DNA of 64,000 bases from positions 62,001 through 126,000 of the forward strand of contig JAEPMA010000007.1 in assembly GCA_017644185.1 (NCBI GenBank), in the 5' to 3' direction. The position numbers were made by a program, and so were the translations under genes. The notes beneath the pieces were generated by a model. The model ran no database searches and had not been told where the DNA came from. It was given only the letters and a program-made list of their open reading frames with translations. Below are positions 8,439 through 17,287 of this stretch, piece by piece (position 1 is the first letter of the stretch; each line of letters opens with the position of its first letter). The DNA comes from Rhodospirillales bacterium. Its GTDB lineage: Bacteria > Pseudomonadota > Alphaproteobacteria > Rhodospirillales > Casp-alpha2.

Positions 8439-9335
8439 ATGTCTGGTCCAAATTTTGCCGAACGTGACGGAAAGATCTGGTTCAACGGTGAGTTCATCGA
8501 CTGGCGGGATGCCAAGGTCCACGTGCTGACGCACGGCCTGCACTACGCGTCTTCGGTCTTCGAAGGCGAGCGGATGTACAGCGGGACCATCTTCAAGCTG
8601 CGTGAACACACCGAGCGTCTGTTCTATTCCGCCGGCGAACTCGGCTTCAAGATTCCCTACACCGTCGAAGAGATCGATGCCGCCAGCATCCAGGCGTGCG
8701 AAGTCAACGGGATCACCGACGGTTATGTCCGTCCGGTCGCCTGGCGCGGCAGCGAAATGATGGGTGTGTCGGCGCAGTCCAACAAGATCAACGTCGCCAT
8801 CGCGGCGTGGGAATGGCCGTCCTACTTCTCGCCGGAAGCGCGCATGAACGGGATCAAGCTGCAGATATCCAAGTGGAAACGGCCGAGCCCGGAAACGGAG
8901 CCGGTGCATGCCAAGGCGGCGGGCCTCTACATGATCTGCACGTTGTCCAAGCACACCGCCGAAGCGGCCGGCTATCAGGATGCGCTGATGCTGGATTATC
9001 GCGGTCAGGTCGCCGAAGCGACGGGGGCGAACATCTTCTTCGTCATGCCGGACGGCAAGCTGCACACGCCGAAACCCGACTGCTTCCTTGACGGTATCAC
9101 GCGCCGGACCGTCATCGATCTCGCCAAGAAGCGTGGCATCGACGTGGTCGAACGCGCGATCATGCCGGAAGAGATGGCCGACGCGTCCGAATGCTTCCTG
9201 ACCGGTACGGCCGCGGAAGTGACGCCGGTGGGTGTGATTGGCGATTACACCTTCACGCCGGGCGAGATCTGCCGTCAGTTGATGGAAGACTACGACCGCA
9301 CGGTGGGTAAGGCGAAAGCCGACGCGGCCGCCTGA
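8439..9335 (+). CDS. ilvE: Branched-chain amino acid aminotransferase
   Basis: 298 residues, class IV PLP aminotransferase fold. The N-terminal W-F-N-G-E-F segment, H-G-L-H-Y-A-S-S-V-F-E-G-E-R, H-A-K-A-A-G-L-Y with Lys159 as PLP Schiff-base lysine, and the late E-C-F-L-T-G-T-A-A-E-V-T-P motif all match IlvE. It catalyses the final transamination of Ile, Leu and Val synthesis or its reverse. It is transcribed divergently from the MarR gene and followed by a rho-independent terminator. Confidence 0.93.
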   Translation: MSGPNFAERDGKIWFNGEFIDWRDAKVHVLTHGLHYASSVFEGERMYSGTIFKLREHTERLFYSAGELGFKIPYTVEEIDAASIQACEVNGITDGYVRPVAWRGSEMMGVSAQSNKINVAIAAWEWPSYFSPEARMNGIKLQISKWKRPSPETEPVHAKAAGLYMICTLSKHTAEAAGYQDALMLDYRGQVAEATGANIFFVMPDGKLHTPKPDCFLDGITRRTVIDLAKKRGIDVVERAIMPEEMADASECFLTGTAAEVTPVGVIGDYTFTPGEICRQLMEDYDRTVGKAKADAAA

Positions 9336-9361
9336 TCCGCTCCGGACGAAATATGTTTATC

Positions 9362-9400
9362 AAGCCGCCGCGCCGGGCAACCGGGGCGGCGGTTTGTTTT
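9362..9400 (+). terminator. Rho-independent terminator after the aminotransferase gene
   Basis: A GC-rich hairpin pairs CCGCCGC (9365-9371) with GCGGCGG (9386-9392), with further pairing inside except for one mismatch, and is followed by TTTGTTTT. It lies 27 bases past the stop codon. Confidence 0.75.
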
Positions 9401-9486
9401 CGGGCGTGCCGCCGATTGATCTAGGACAATGTTCGCGGGATCGGTTTCCGCGTACGTTTCGATCATCGAAGTCAGAGGGGAGATCG

Positions 9487-10293
9487 ATGATGGCTGATGA
9501 CAGCCTCAATTCGGTGAGTGGGATCGACGCCTACGCGCCACGTGAAATCGCCCATCGCGTCGAAAACGCCGGTGTCGCCAAGGCGGCCTTGCCGGTCTTG
9601 AGCACGTTCGTGCTGGCGCTTTTGGCGGGCGCCTTCATCGCGTTCGGGGCGATGCTATTCACGCTGGTGATGACGGGAAGCGGTCTCGGTCTCGGACCCG
9701 GGCGGCTATTGGGCGGGGTGGCATTCTCGCTCGGCCTTATTCTCGTCGTCGTCGCGGGGGCGGAATTGTTCACCGGCAACAATCTGATCGTCATGGCCTG
9801 GGCCGACCGCAAGATTTCGACCGGCGCGCTTCTGAAAAACTGGGTCGTCGTGTTCTTGGGGAATGTCGCCGGCAGCCTTGCGATGGCGGTGTTGATGATA
9901 TTATCCGGCTCACTCGACATCGGCGGGGGCACGGTCGCCAAGACCGCGATTGCGATCGCCGAGGCCAAGGTGGCCCTGCCGCCACTACAGGCTTTCGTGC
10001 GTGGGCTGTTGTGCAATACGCTGGTGTGTCTGGCGGTCTGGCTGTGCTTCGCGGCGCATTCGGTGTCGGGGAAGATTCTCTCCATCGTATTCCCGATCGC
10101 CGCGTTTGTCGCCCTCGGCTTCGAACACTCGATCGCCAACGCTTATTTGATTCCGGTCGGCTTCCTGGCAGGCGCGAACGTCGATATGGCGGGCTTCCTC
10201 AGCAACATGATTCCCGTGACGGTGGGGAATATCGTGGGCGGCAGCGTTTTCGTGGCGCTGGTGTACTGGCTGATCTATCTCAGGAAAAAATAG
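9487..10293 (+). CDS. Formate/nitrite transporter (FNT) family channel
   Basis: 268 residues starting at ATG 9487 behind an AGAGGGGAGA site; an upstream in-frame start at 9394 would overlap the terminator. There are six hydrophobic helices, the family-typical A-G-A-F-I-A-F-G-A in TM1, G-A-E-L-F-T-G-N-N after TM2, N-W-V-V-V-F-L-G-N in TM3, G-L-L-C-N-T-L-V-C-L-A-V-W in TM4 and N-M-I-P-V-T-V-G-N-I-V-G-G near the end. FNT proteins are pentameric channels for formate, nitrite, hydrosulphide or related anions. No formate or nitrite enzymes are nearby, so the substrate is open. Confidence 0.9.
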   Translation: MMADDSLNSVSGIDAYAPREIAHRVENAGVAKAALPVLSTFVLALLAGAFIAFGAMLFTLVMTGSGLGLGPGRLLGGVAFSLGLILVVVAGAELFTGNNLIVMAWADRKISTGALLKNWVVVFLGNVAGSLAMAVLMILSGSLDIGGGTVAKTAIAIAEAKVALPPLQAFVRGLLCNTLVCLAVWLCFAAHSVSGKILSIVFPIAAFVALGFEHSIANAYLIPVGFLAGANVDMAGFLSNMIPVTVGNIVGGSVFVALVYWLIYLRKK

Positions 10294-10429
10294 TGCTGGA
10301 TAATCCGTGAATGCCGGATTTCGGTTGAGTTTGGCGCAATAAGTGCGTATAAATTCACGATTCCGGGCATAAACACAGATTTTCCAACAACAGCGTGCCC
10401 GTGGTTTCTCGAAGGGCACAGTCACTCAC

Positions 10430-12130
10430 GTGGACATTCTGATCAATATTTTCGGTGGCGTCGCGTTGATGCTTTGGGGCATCCGCATGGTACGCACCGG
10501 TGTCATGCGCTCGTTCGGCGCGGAACTCAGGCGCGCGCTTTCGATGACTGCGGGCAAACCGGTCCGCGGCTTCGGCGTCGGGTTCGTCGTCACCGCGATC
10601 CTGCAAAGCTCGACCGCGACGGCGTTGATTCTCTCGTCGTTCGCGGGCCGTGGGCTGATTACGGGTGCCGCCGCCTTGGCGATCATCCTCGGTGCCGACG
10701 TCGGCACGACGATGGTGGTTCAGCTTCTGTCGTTCGACCTGCACTGGCTGTCGCCGCTGTTGATCGGTGGGGGCGTGATGGCCTTCATGTCGTCCGAAGC
10801 GAGCCGCCGGCGCGCGCTTTCCCGCACCGCCATCGGCCTCGGCCTGATCCTGCTGGCCCTCAGCCTCATAGGTCAGGCGTCGGTGCCGCTCAGGACGAAT
10901 GAGACCCTTTCGCTGATCCTCAAGCCGCTGACCGACGAGGTCATGCTGGCCGTGCTGCTGACCGCGGTCCTGACCTGGGTCATGCATTCCAGTGTTGCCG
11001 TCGTGTTGTTCGTGATGTCCTTGGCGGCGCTCCAGGTGCTGAACATGCAGCTCGCCTTGTCGATGGTGCTGGGTGCCAATCTGGGGGGTGCGATCATTCC
11101 GGTGATCGCGACACTCGGCGAGAAGCCGGCGGGCCGCCGTGTTGCCATCGGCAACCTGATCATGCGGGGCACAGGCGCGATCGCGTGCGTGGCGCTGTTG
11201 CCCTACGTGCAGCCGTATCTGGCGGGCCTTTCCGATCATCCGGCGCGGATGATCGCCAACTTCCACACCGCCTTCAATATCGGCCTGGCGTTGATCTGTC
11301 TGCCGTTGGTGGGGGTAATCCACAAACTGACCGAACGCCTGATCGCCGACCCGGCCCTGGCCGACGACGACGGGGGGCCACGCTATCTCGACACCACGTC
11401 CCTGGATACGCCCTCCGTGGCGCTGGCCTGCGCGTCGCGCGAAGCCCTCAACATGGGTGATGAAGTGCGCGAGATGCTGGCCCGCAGCCTCGATGCGTTC
11501 CAGGCCAACGACACGACGATGGTGCGCGATATCGAGCGCGCCGATGATGTCGTCGACAGACTTCACGAAGCGATCAAGCTCTACCTGACACGGATCTCGA
11601 AAGAGGAACTCGACAAGGACGAGAGCGAGCGGAATATCGAGGTGCTGAGCTTTACCACCAACCTCGAACACATCGGCGACATCATCGATAAGAACCTGAT
11701 GGATCTCGCCGCGAAAAAGATCAAGAAACGCGCCAGCTTCTCCGAACAGGGGCTAAAGGAACTGACAGCGTTCCACGCGCGTATCCTCGACAACTTCGAT
11801 CTGGCGATGAACGTGTTCATGTCGGGCGACGTCGACATGGCGCGGATGCTGATCCGCCAGAAGGTCACCGTGCGCGATCTCGAACGCGATTTCTCGGAAA
11901 GCCACTATGCGCGCATCGCCGAGGGCCGCGCGGATTCGATCGAGACCAGCGCTTTACACCTCGACGTGCTCCGCGACCTGAAAAGGATCAACGGCCATTT
12001 GACGTCGGTCGCCTATCCGATCCTGGACCGCGCCGGTGAATTGACCGAAAGCCGTTTGAAGTCCCAAGCCGAAGAGGCCCGTGAGCGCGCCGAGCGCAGC
12101 GGAAGCATCAAGGAAGCGCCGTCTTCGTAA
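10430..12130 (+). CDS. Na/Pi cotransporter family protein with C-terminal PhoU-like domain
   Basis: 566 residues, GTG start. The membrane half (to about 310) carries the two inverted repeats of the Na/Pi-II family: Q-S-S-T-A-T at 59-64 and the weaker H-S-S-V-A-V at 186-191. The C-terminal ~200 residues are helical and PhoU-like, with E-R-A-D-D-V-V-D-R-L and T-T-N-L-E-H-I-G-D-I-I-D. It should mediate sodium-coupled phosphate movement, as in YjbB/NptA proteins. It stands alone with ~135 bases upstream. Confidence 0.9.
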   Translation: MDILINIFGGVALMLWGIRMVRTGVMRSFGAELRRALSMTAGKPVRGFGVGFVVTAILQSSTATALILSSFAGRGLITGAAALAIILGADVGTTMVVQLLSFDLHWLSPLLIGGGVMAFMSSEASRRRALSRTAIGLGLILLALSLIGQASVPLRTNETLSLILKPLTDEVMLAVLLTAVLTWVMHSSVAVVLFVMSLAALQVLNMQLALSMVLGANLGGAIIPVIATLGEKPAGRRVAIGNLIMRGTGAIACVALLPYVQPYLAGLSDHPARMIANFHTAFNIGLALICLPLVGVIHKLTERLIADPALADDDGGPRYLDTTSLDTPSVALACASREALNMGDEVREMLARSLDAFQANDTTMVRDIERADDVVDRLHEAIKLYLTRISKEELDKDESERNIEVLSFTTNLEHIGDIIDKNLMDLAAKKIKKRASFSEQGLKELTAFHARILDNFDLAMNVFMSGDVDMARMLIRQKVTVRDLERDFSESHYARIAEGRADSIETSALHLDVLRDLKRINGHLTSVAYPILDRAGELTESRLKSQAEEARERAERSGSIKEAPSS

Positions 12131-12547
12131 TCAGATACGTCTGAGAGTTTCCGGATCCCGTTCGCCACCGTAAAACGCGGCGAGCGCGTCGGCGAAAATC
12201 GGCAGGCCGCCGGCGGCTTCGAACAGCGTCATCGACGATCTGAATTTGACGGCGTCGATCGATCCGAAAATCTGTTCGGCTGTTTTATGGGCGTGGCGGA
12301 GGGCGAGGCGCGTCGCTTCGTCGAGGCGGCTGCCCAACGTCGGGTGCTTGAGGTACGCCTTGGCAGTAGCGACGTTCGGGATCGCGTATCTGACCGATGT
12401 GGCGCTCATCCCCAGTCCCGCGATTTGCGGAAATACGAACCACATCCAGTGAGACTGTTTATGACCGGCGGTCAGTTCCGCCGTGACGCGGGGCCACACC
12501 GCGTCCTGCGCGGTGACGAACTTTTCCAGATCGAACGGGTCGCTCAT
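12131..12547 (-). CDS. DUF1810 family protein
   Basis: 138 residues. D-P-F-D-L-E-K-F-V-T-A-Q near the N terminus and H-W-M-W-F-V-F-P-Q-I-A-G-L-G-M-S are hallmarks of DUF1810, a small soluble family with no assigned activity that I know of. It lies 19 bases after gloB on the same strand and may be cotranscribed. It is convergent with the phosphate transporter gene; the two stop codons are adjacent. Confidence 0.85.
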   Translation of the reverse strand: MSDPFDLEKFVTAQDAVWPRVTAELTAGHKQSHWMWFVFPQIAGLGMSATSVRYAIPNVATAKAYLKHPTLGSRLDEATRLALRHAHKTAEQIFGSIDAVKFRSSMTLFEAAGGLPIFADALAAFYGGERDPETLRRI

Positions 12548-12566
12548 GATCGGGGGTCACCCCACG

Positions 12567-13337
12567 TCAGAAGCTGTCCTTACGGCGCCTGACCTCGGCG
12601 AAGACGTCGACGATATCGGCGCCCTGCATCCCGAGCGTCGCCTGGATGTCGTCGCTCGCGGGTCTTAAAAACGGGTTCGTTTTACGCTCCTGCGCGAGCG
12701 TTGAGGGGACCGTCGGGATACCCTTTTCACGCTTGGCGTCGACGTCCTTCATGAGATTGATCAGATCGTCGTTGTGGGGTTCGACCGTTAATGCGAAGCG
12801 GCCGTTGGATTGGGTGTACTCGTGCGCGCAGTAGACTTTCGTCTCACCGGGGAGAGCATCGAACTTCGAGAGCGAATTGACCATCTGCGCCGGTGTCCCT
12901 TCGAACAACCGTCCGCACCCCATCACGAACAGGGTGTCGCCGCAGAAAAGCGCGTCCGACCCCTCGAACCAGTACGCGATGTGCCCACGGGTGTGGCCCG
13001 GCACGTCGAACACCTTCGCTTCGGCATTGCCCATCTTATAGACGTCGCCGTCGCCCACTTCGACGTCGATGCCGGGAATGCGCTCCTTGTCCGCGCGCGG
13101 GCCGACGATGGTGCAGCCGGTGGCATTCTTCAGTTCCAGATTCCCACCGGTGTGGTCGTTGTGGTGGTGGGTATTCAGGATGTGCGTCAGTTTCCAGCCG
13201 GTCTTATCCAGCGTGTCCAGAACCGGACCGGCGACAGCCGGATCGACGACCGCGGTCGCGTCCGTTTCCGGACAATGCGCCAGATAGACGTAATTGTCGT
13301 TGAGGACCGGGATCTGCTTGATTTCCAGCTTGCTCAT
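12567..13337 (-). CDS. gloB: Hydroxyacylglutathione hydrolase (glyoxalase II)
   Basis: 256 residues, the normal GloB length. It has the metallo-beta-lactamase signature T-H-H-H-N-D-H-T-G-G-N, the H-T-R-G-H second metal His, F-C-G-D-T-L-F with bridging Asp, H-E-Y-T, and the glutathione-binding C terminus R-K-T-N-P-F-L-R. It hydrolyses S-lactoylglutathione in methylglyoxal detoxification. It follows trxA by 77 bases. Confidence 0.95.
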   Translation of the reverse strand: MSKLEIKQIPVLNDNYVYLAHCPETDATAVVDPAVAGPVLDTLDKTGWKLTHILNTHHHNDHTGGNLELKNATGCTIVGPRADKERIPGIDVEVGDGDVYKMGNAEAKVFDVPGHTRGHIAYWFEGSDALFCGDTLFVMGCGRLFEGTPAQMVNSLSKFDALPGETKVYCAHEYTQSNGRFALTVEPHNDDLINLMKDVDAKREKGIPTVPSTLAQERKTNPFLRPASDDIQATLGMQGADIVDVFAEVRRRKDSF

Positions 13338-13360
13338 TGCTCACCCCTTCAAAGTATGAA

Positions 13361-13380
13361 CCCCGCCGTTTCGGGCGGGG
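13361..13380 (-). terminator. Hairpin downstream of trxA, possible terminator
   Basis: CCCCGCC (13361-13367) pairs with GGCGGGG (13374-13380) across a short loop in the gap between the trxA stop and the gloB start. On the minus strand it is followed by a T-poor TTCATACTTT, so it may only attenuate transcription. Confidence 0.4.
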
Positions 13381-13414
13381 TCCATGAAAGTCTGTTCGAC
13401 CCCAACGGGCCGGA

Positions 13415-13732
13415 TTACAGGTTCTGCTCGATCCACTGCTGCAGTTGGCTCTTGGGCAGCGCGCCGACCTTGGTGTCGGCAACCTCGCCGTCCTTGAACA
13501 GCATCAGCGTCGGAATACCGCGCACGCCGTAGTTGCTCGGCGTTTCCGGGTTATCGTCGATGTTCAGCTTGGCGATGGTCACCTTGTCGCCCATTTCAGC
13601 CGAAATTTCCTCCAGCGCCGGGGCGATCTGCTTGCATGGCCCGCACCATTCGGCCCAGAAATCAACGACGACGGGGCCGGATGCGCCAAGGACATCCTCT
13701 TGGAACGAGCTATCGGTTACTTGCTTGGGCAT
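13415..13732 (-). CDS. trxA: Thioredoxin
   Basis: 105 residues. It has the active site W-C-G-P-C (Cys30, Cys33), the D-F-W-A-E-W lead-in, the cis-Pro loop R-G-I-P-T-L and G-A-L-P-K-S near the end: a canonical single-domain thioredoxin. It lies 96 bases after addA, a neighbourhood conserved in many alphaproteobacteria. Confidence 0.96.
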   Translation of the reverse strand: MPKQVTDSSFQEDVLGASGPVVVDFWAEWCGPCKQIAPALEEISAEMGDKVTIAKLNIDDNPETPSNYGVRGIPTLMLFKDGEVADTKVGALPKSQLQQWIEQNL

Positions 13733-13828
13733 AAGGCGGTTCCCTTCAAAAAAGCGAAATCGAATTGCAGTGTTTCTGTGTCACTGAATCAGCGTGTCTA
13801 GAGAATCTAGGTAGGTCCCCGTACCCCG

Positions 13829-16800
13829 TCAAGGTGCGTGCGGGGCCAGTAATTCGTCCGCCAGTTCCATACACTTAGGCCCGTCTGTCCACAGCAGAAA
13901 CGCGCGAATCGGGCGTTCCGGGAAGATCTGACGCAGCGCCGAGCGGTATGTCGCCATCTGCTTGAGATAGAGCGGCGCGACGTTCTCGGCTTTCTCCGGG
14001 GGCGGACGGTTGGTCTTGAAATCGACGATGAGAATTTCGTTGTCGGTCACCACGAGCCGGTCGATCTGCCCCGAAATGACCCGAAGACCGTCGGCGGTTT
14101 CGATGGTGCCGGTAACGGGGACCTCGGCCCTCGATCCGGGCTGAAACACCGGGGCGAAGTCCGGGTGTTCGAGGACGGCCATGACTTCAATCAAGAGCGC
14201 TGCCTGCTGATCGCCGTCAAACCCGTGCGCGGGGCGGGAAATATAAAGTTCGGCCGCTTCGCGGCGTTTATCGGGGGGCAGTTCCGGTAACGTCTGCATC
14301 AACGCGTGCACCACGTTGCCCCGTTTGAAACGTCGTCCGTCGTCGCTGTCCAGGGGGGAACGGGCAGGGGGTTCCTCGTCGTCGGGGCGCGACGGGCTCA
14401 ACGGGTTGGGGGGCAGCGGCTCGCTATCCGGAAAAGCTGTCGCCCATGTGGGGAGGGGGACGTCTTTCTCATCCGCACTTTCAGCCCCGCCGCCGCCATC
14501 GGGTTCCTCGGTCTGGGGTTTTTGATACGTTATGGCGGAGCGGCCGTCGGCTTCGGGGACGGTCTCGCCCAGTTCGGAGATCGCGCCCTCCACCATGTCG
14601 TACCACGATGTTTCCTTCGACTGGCGCTTGTTGGTGAAACCGGTGACGTAGAGCCGGTCCTTGGCGCGCGTTAACGCGACATATAATAGCCGCCGGTATT
14701 CCTCCAAAGCCGCATTGCGCTTGCGCTCCTTGATCGCCTTCAAATCCTCCGTCTCGTCGCTGGCGAACGCCGGCCAGACCGGCAGGCCGCTGTCGTCGAG
14801 CCAGCGAATCTTGTCGTCTGTCTGAGCGACCGGGACCGAGCACGCATCCGCCAGAAAGACGATCTCAGCCTGCAGGCCCTTGGCGCCGTGCACCGTCATG
14901 ACGCGGACCTCGTTCCGGCCCTGTTCCAGGTCGCGCTTCACTTCGGTGTTGCCGACCTCGATCCAGTGAAGGAAGCCCTCCATCGAGGGGACGTGATCGC
15001 TCTCGAAATCGAGGGCGGCGGCGAGGAAGTCGTCGATCGGGTCGGCGGCGTCGGGGCCGAGACGCGCCAGCAGCTTCTTCCTGCCCTGATCGGCATGGAG
15101 CACGCCCGAGAAAAACTCGAAGGGCGGGGTGAAGTCGGCGCGAGCGCGCCATTCGGAGATAAGCTGCCATGCGGCGGCAAAGGCGGGGTCTTGATCTTGC
15201 TTGGTGCGCAACGCGTCCAACACCGTCCCGTCGCGGTTATAGGCGACCTCGAACAACTGATCTTCCGTCAATCCGATCAACGGACCCTTCAAGACCGTCG
15301 CGGTATTCAGATCGTCGTCGGGCAAAAGCGTCAGGCGCCCGAGCGCGATCAAATCCTGAATGACCAACTGATCGGGCAAAATCATGCGGTCGCGGCCCGA
15401 GACCGGGATGCCGCGTTCTTTTAATGCGGCGACCAGCAATTCCGCCATGCGGCGGCGGCGTTGGACGAGGATCAACACATCGCCCGGCCGGACGGCACGG
15501 CCCTGCGCCGGCAAAATCTCGCCCGACTTGATCCAGTTGTCGACCGTATCGGCGATCCTGACCGCGACCCGCGCCAGCGGGCTGTCGGCGCCGATGTGAT
15601 CGAGCGGCACGTCCCACGGATCGTCGTCGCCGTCGTCTTCGCCCGGCTCTTCTTTCGGCCACAATGTCACCGAGCTTGCCTGACCCTGCCGGGCGGAATG
15701 GTGACGCACCTTTTCCCCGGCGAAACTCAGGCCACGTGCCGCATCGTCGTCTTCGAACACCTTGTCGACGATATCGAGAACGGCAGGGCCGGAACGAAAG
15801 CTCTCCGCCATGTCGACCGGCTTCCAGACCCTGCCGATCGTCGTGACCTGTTCGCCGAAGCGGCCCCGCATCGTCCCGAACATCACCGGGTCAGCGCCCT
15901 GGAAGCTGTAGATCGATTGCTTTTCGTCCCCAACCGCGAACACCGTGCGCGGCCGCTCGGCGGTTTCCTCGTAACGGCTCTGACCGGAAAAGAAGTCGGA
16001 TGCGATCTCTTCGATCACCTGCCACTGGTCGGGGCTGGTGTCCTGCGCTTCATCGACAAGAACGTGCTCGATGCCGCCGTCGAGCTTGTAGTGCACCCAA
16101 CTCACGCCCGATGCGCTGCTCAACAGTCTCGACGCGTGCTGGATCAGGTCGTCGTAGTCGAGGCGCGCGTGTCGCTCCTTGATATTCTCGTAGGCGTCGA
16201 TGAGGGCGGCGCCGACACCGATCAAAGCGCGGGTCGCGGCGGCGACGTTGATCGCCTTGATCAGGTCGAGGGTCCTGATACAGCTTTCGCCCCGTTCTCT
16301 GGCAATCGCCAATGCGCCTTCGTCGAAACCAAGCGCGCCCTTGGACAGAAGCGTGCTGTCCGCTTTCAGATCGCCTTCTTTCTTGAGAAATACCGACGCA
16401 TACAGATCGCGCCAGCTGGCCGCACGCTGTTCGGTCTCCATCGCCAGCCATTGCCGGACATCGCGCGCGAAGCCGTTGTTGGTCGCGGCGCCTTCACCCC
16501 AAGCGACACAAAGCCGTTCGAGATCGGCGCGGGTGTCGTCGTCGATCTCGCACGCCGCGCGGATCGCGTCGTTGTCGGTGGTCTTGGGATCGATCCCGAG
16601 AGAGGTGTAAACCGCGTCCCCCAATCCCTTCGGTCCGCCATGCCGCGCGAGCGCATCCCGGAAACGGGTCCGTGTGCCGTCCAACTCCTTCATCAACCCG
16701 GCGAACTGTTCTTCGTTCACCAAGGCGGCGACGGCGGAAAGCGCGCTCGTTAAATCCGTGCCCCGGGCGGCAGCTTCGGAAAGAACGACGTCGCGGGCTT

Positions 16801-17287
16801 GCAGTTGGAGTTCGCGCTGGTCGCGGTCATCCATGACACGGAAGTCGGGCGTGATCTCTGCCTCAAGCGGGAAGCGGCCCAGCAATGACTCACAGAACGC
16901 GTGGATGGTGCGGATGCGCAACCCTTCCGGGGCTTCGAGTGTCATCGCGAATAGGCTGCGCGCGCGGATGAGAAGCGCTTCATCGACCGGGTTCTCACCC
17001 AAGGCATGCAGTTCTTTCGTCAGAACATCGTCCGGCATCGCCGCCCAGCGGCCGAGAAGCTCAGCCAGCCGGTTGGCCATTTCCGCCGCCGCGGCCTTGG
17101 TGAAGGTGAGGCAGAGAATCCGTTCCGGCTCGACGCCCGCCAGCAGTAATCGCGAGATGCGGTCGACGAGAACCCCGGTCTTCCCGGTCCCGGCGTTGGC
17201 CGACACCCAGACCGATGCTTCCGGTTGGGCGGCGGCGATCTGCTGGCCGGTGCGATTGCGGATTCTATAGGCGGCTTCGCCGGTCAT
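13829..17287 (-). CDS. addA: AddA, ATP-dependent helicase/nuclease subunit (alphaproteobacterial type)
   Basis: 1152 residues with the start at ATG 17287, which overlaps the addB stop as ATGA. It is a UvrD-type helicase with Walker A A-N-A-G-T-G-K-T (Lys36), the DEAD-like V-D-E-A-Q-D-T, G-D-E-K-Q-S-I-Y-S-F-Q-G-A and V-A-L-T-R-A-K-D. A C-terminal RecB-type nuclease has H-A-L-M in G-N-V-V-H-A-L-M, S-G-Q-I-D-R and V-D-F-K-T-N. With AddB it processes double-strand breaks for RecA loading in place of RecBCD. Confidence 0.96.
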   Translation of the reverse strand: MTGEAAYRIRNRTGQQIAAAQPEASVWVSANAGTGKTGVLVDRISRLLLAGVEPERILCLTFTKAAAAEMANRLAELLGRWAAMPDDVLTKELHALGENPVDEALLIRARSLFAMTLEAPEGLRIRTIHAFCESLLGRFPLEAEITPDFRVMDDRDQRELQLQARDVVLSEAAARGTDLTSALSAVAALVNEEQFAGLMKELDGTRTRFRDALARHGGPKGLGDAVYTSLGIDPKTTDNDAIRAACEIDDDTRADLERLCVAWGEGAATNNGFARDVRQWLAMETEQRAASWRDLYASVFLKKEGDLKADSTLLSKGALGFDEGALAIARERGESCIRTLDLIKAINVAAATRALIGVGAALIDAYENIKERHARLDYDDLIQHASRLLSSASGVSWVHYKLDGGIEHVLVDEAQDTSPDQWQVIEEIASDFFSGQSRYEETAERPRTVFAVGDEKQSIYSFQGADPVMFGTMRGRFGEQVTTIGRVWKPVDMAESFRSGPAVLDIVDKVFEDDDAARGLSFAGEKVRHHSARQGQASSVTLWPKEEPGEDDGDDDPWDVPLDHIGADSPLARVAVRIADTVDNWIKSGEILPAQGRAVRPGDVLILVQRRRRMAELLVAALKERGIPVSGRDRMILPDQLVIQDLIALGRLTLLPDDDLNTATVLKGPLIGLTEDQLFEVAYNRDGTVLDALRTKQDQDPAFAAAWQLISEWRARADFTPPFEFFSGVLHADQGRKKLLARLGPDAADPIDDFLAAALDFESDHVPSMEGFLHWIEVGNTEVKRDLEQGRNEVRVMTVHGAKGLQAEIVFLADACSVPVAQTDDKIRWLDDSGLPVWPAFASDETEDLKAIKERKRNAALEEYRRLLYVALTRAKDRLYVTGFTNKRQSKETSWYDMVEGAISELGETVPEADGRSAITYQKPQTEEPDGGGGAESADEKDVPLPTWATAFPDSEPLPPNPLSPSRPDDEEPPARSPLDSDDGRRFKRGNVVHALMQTLPELPPDKRREAAELYISRPAHGFDGDQQAALLIEVMAVLEHPDFAPVFQPGSRAEVPVTGTIETADGLRVISGQIDRLVVTDNEILIVDFKTNRPPPEKAENVAPLYLKQMATYRSALRQIFPERPIRAFLLWTDGPKCMELADELLAPHAP

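Noticed and set aside
15461-16753. 430-residue open frame on the plus strand opposite addA
   Set aside because: Antisense to an unambiguous helicase-nuclease gene, with no motif.
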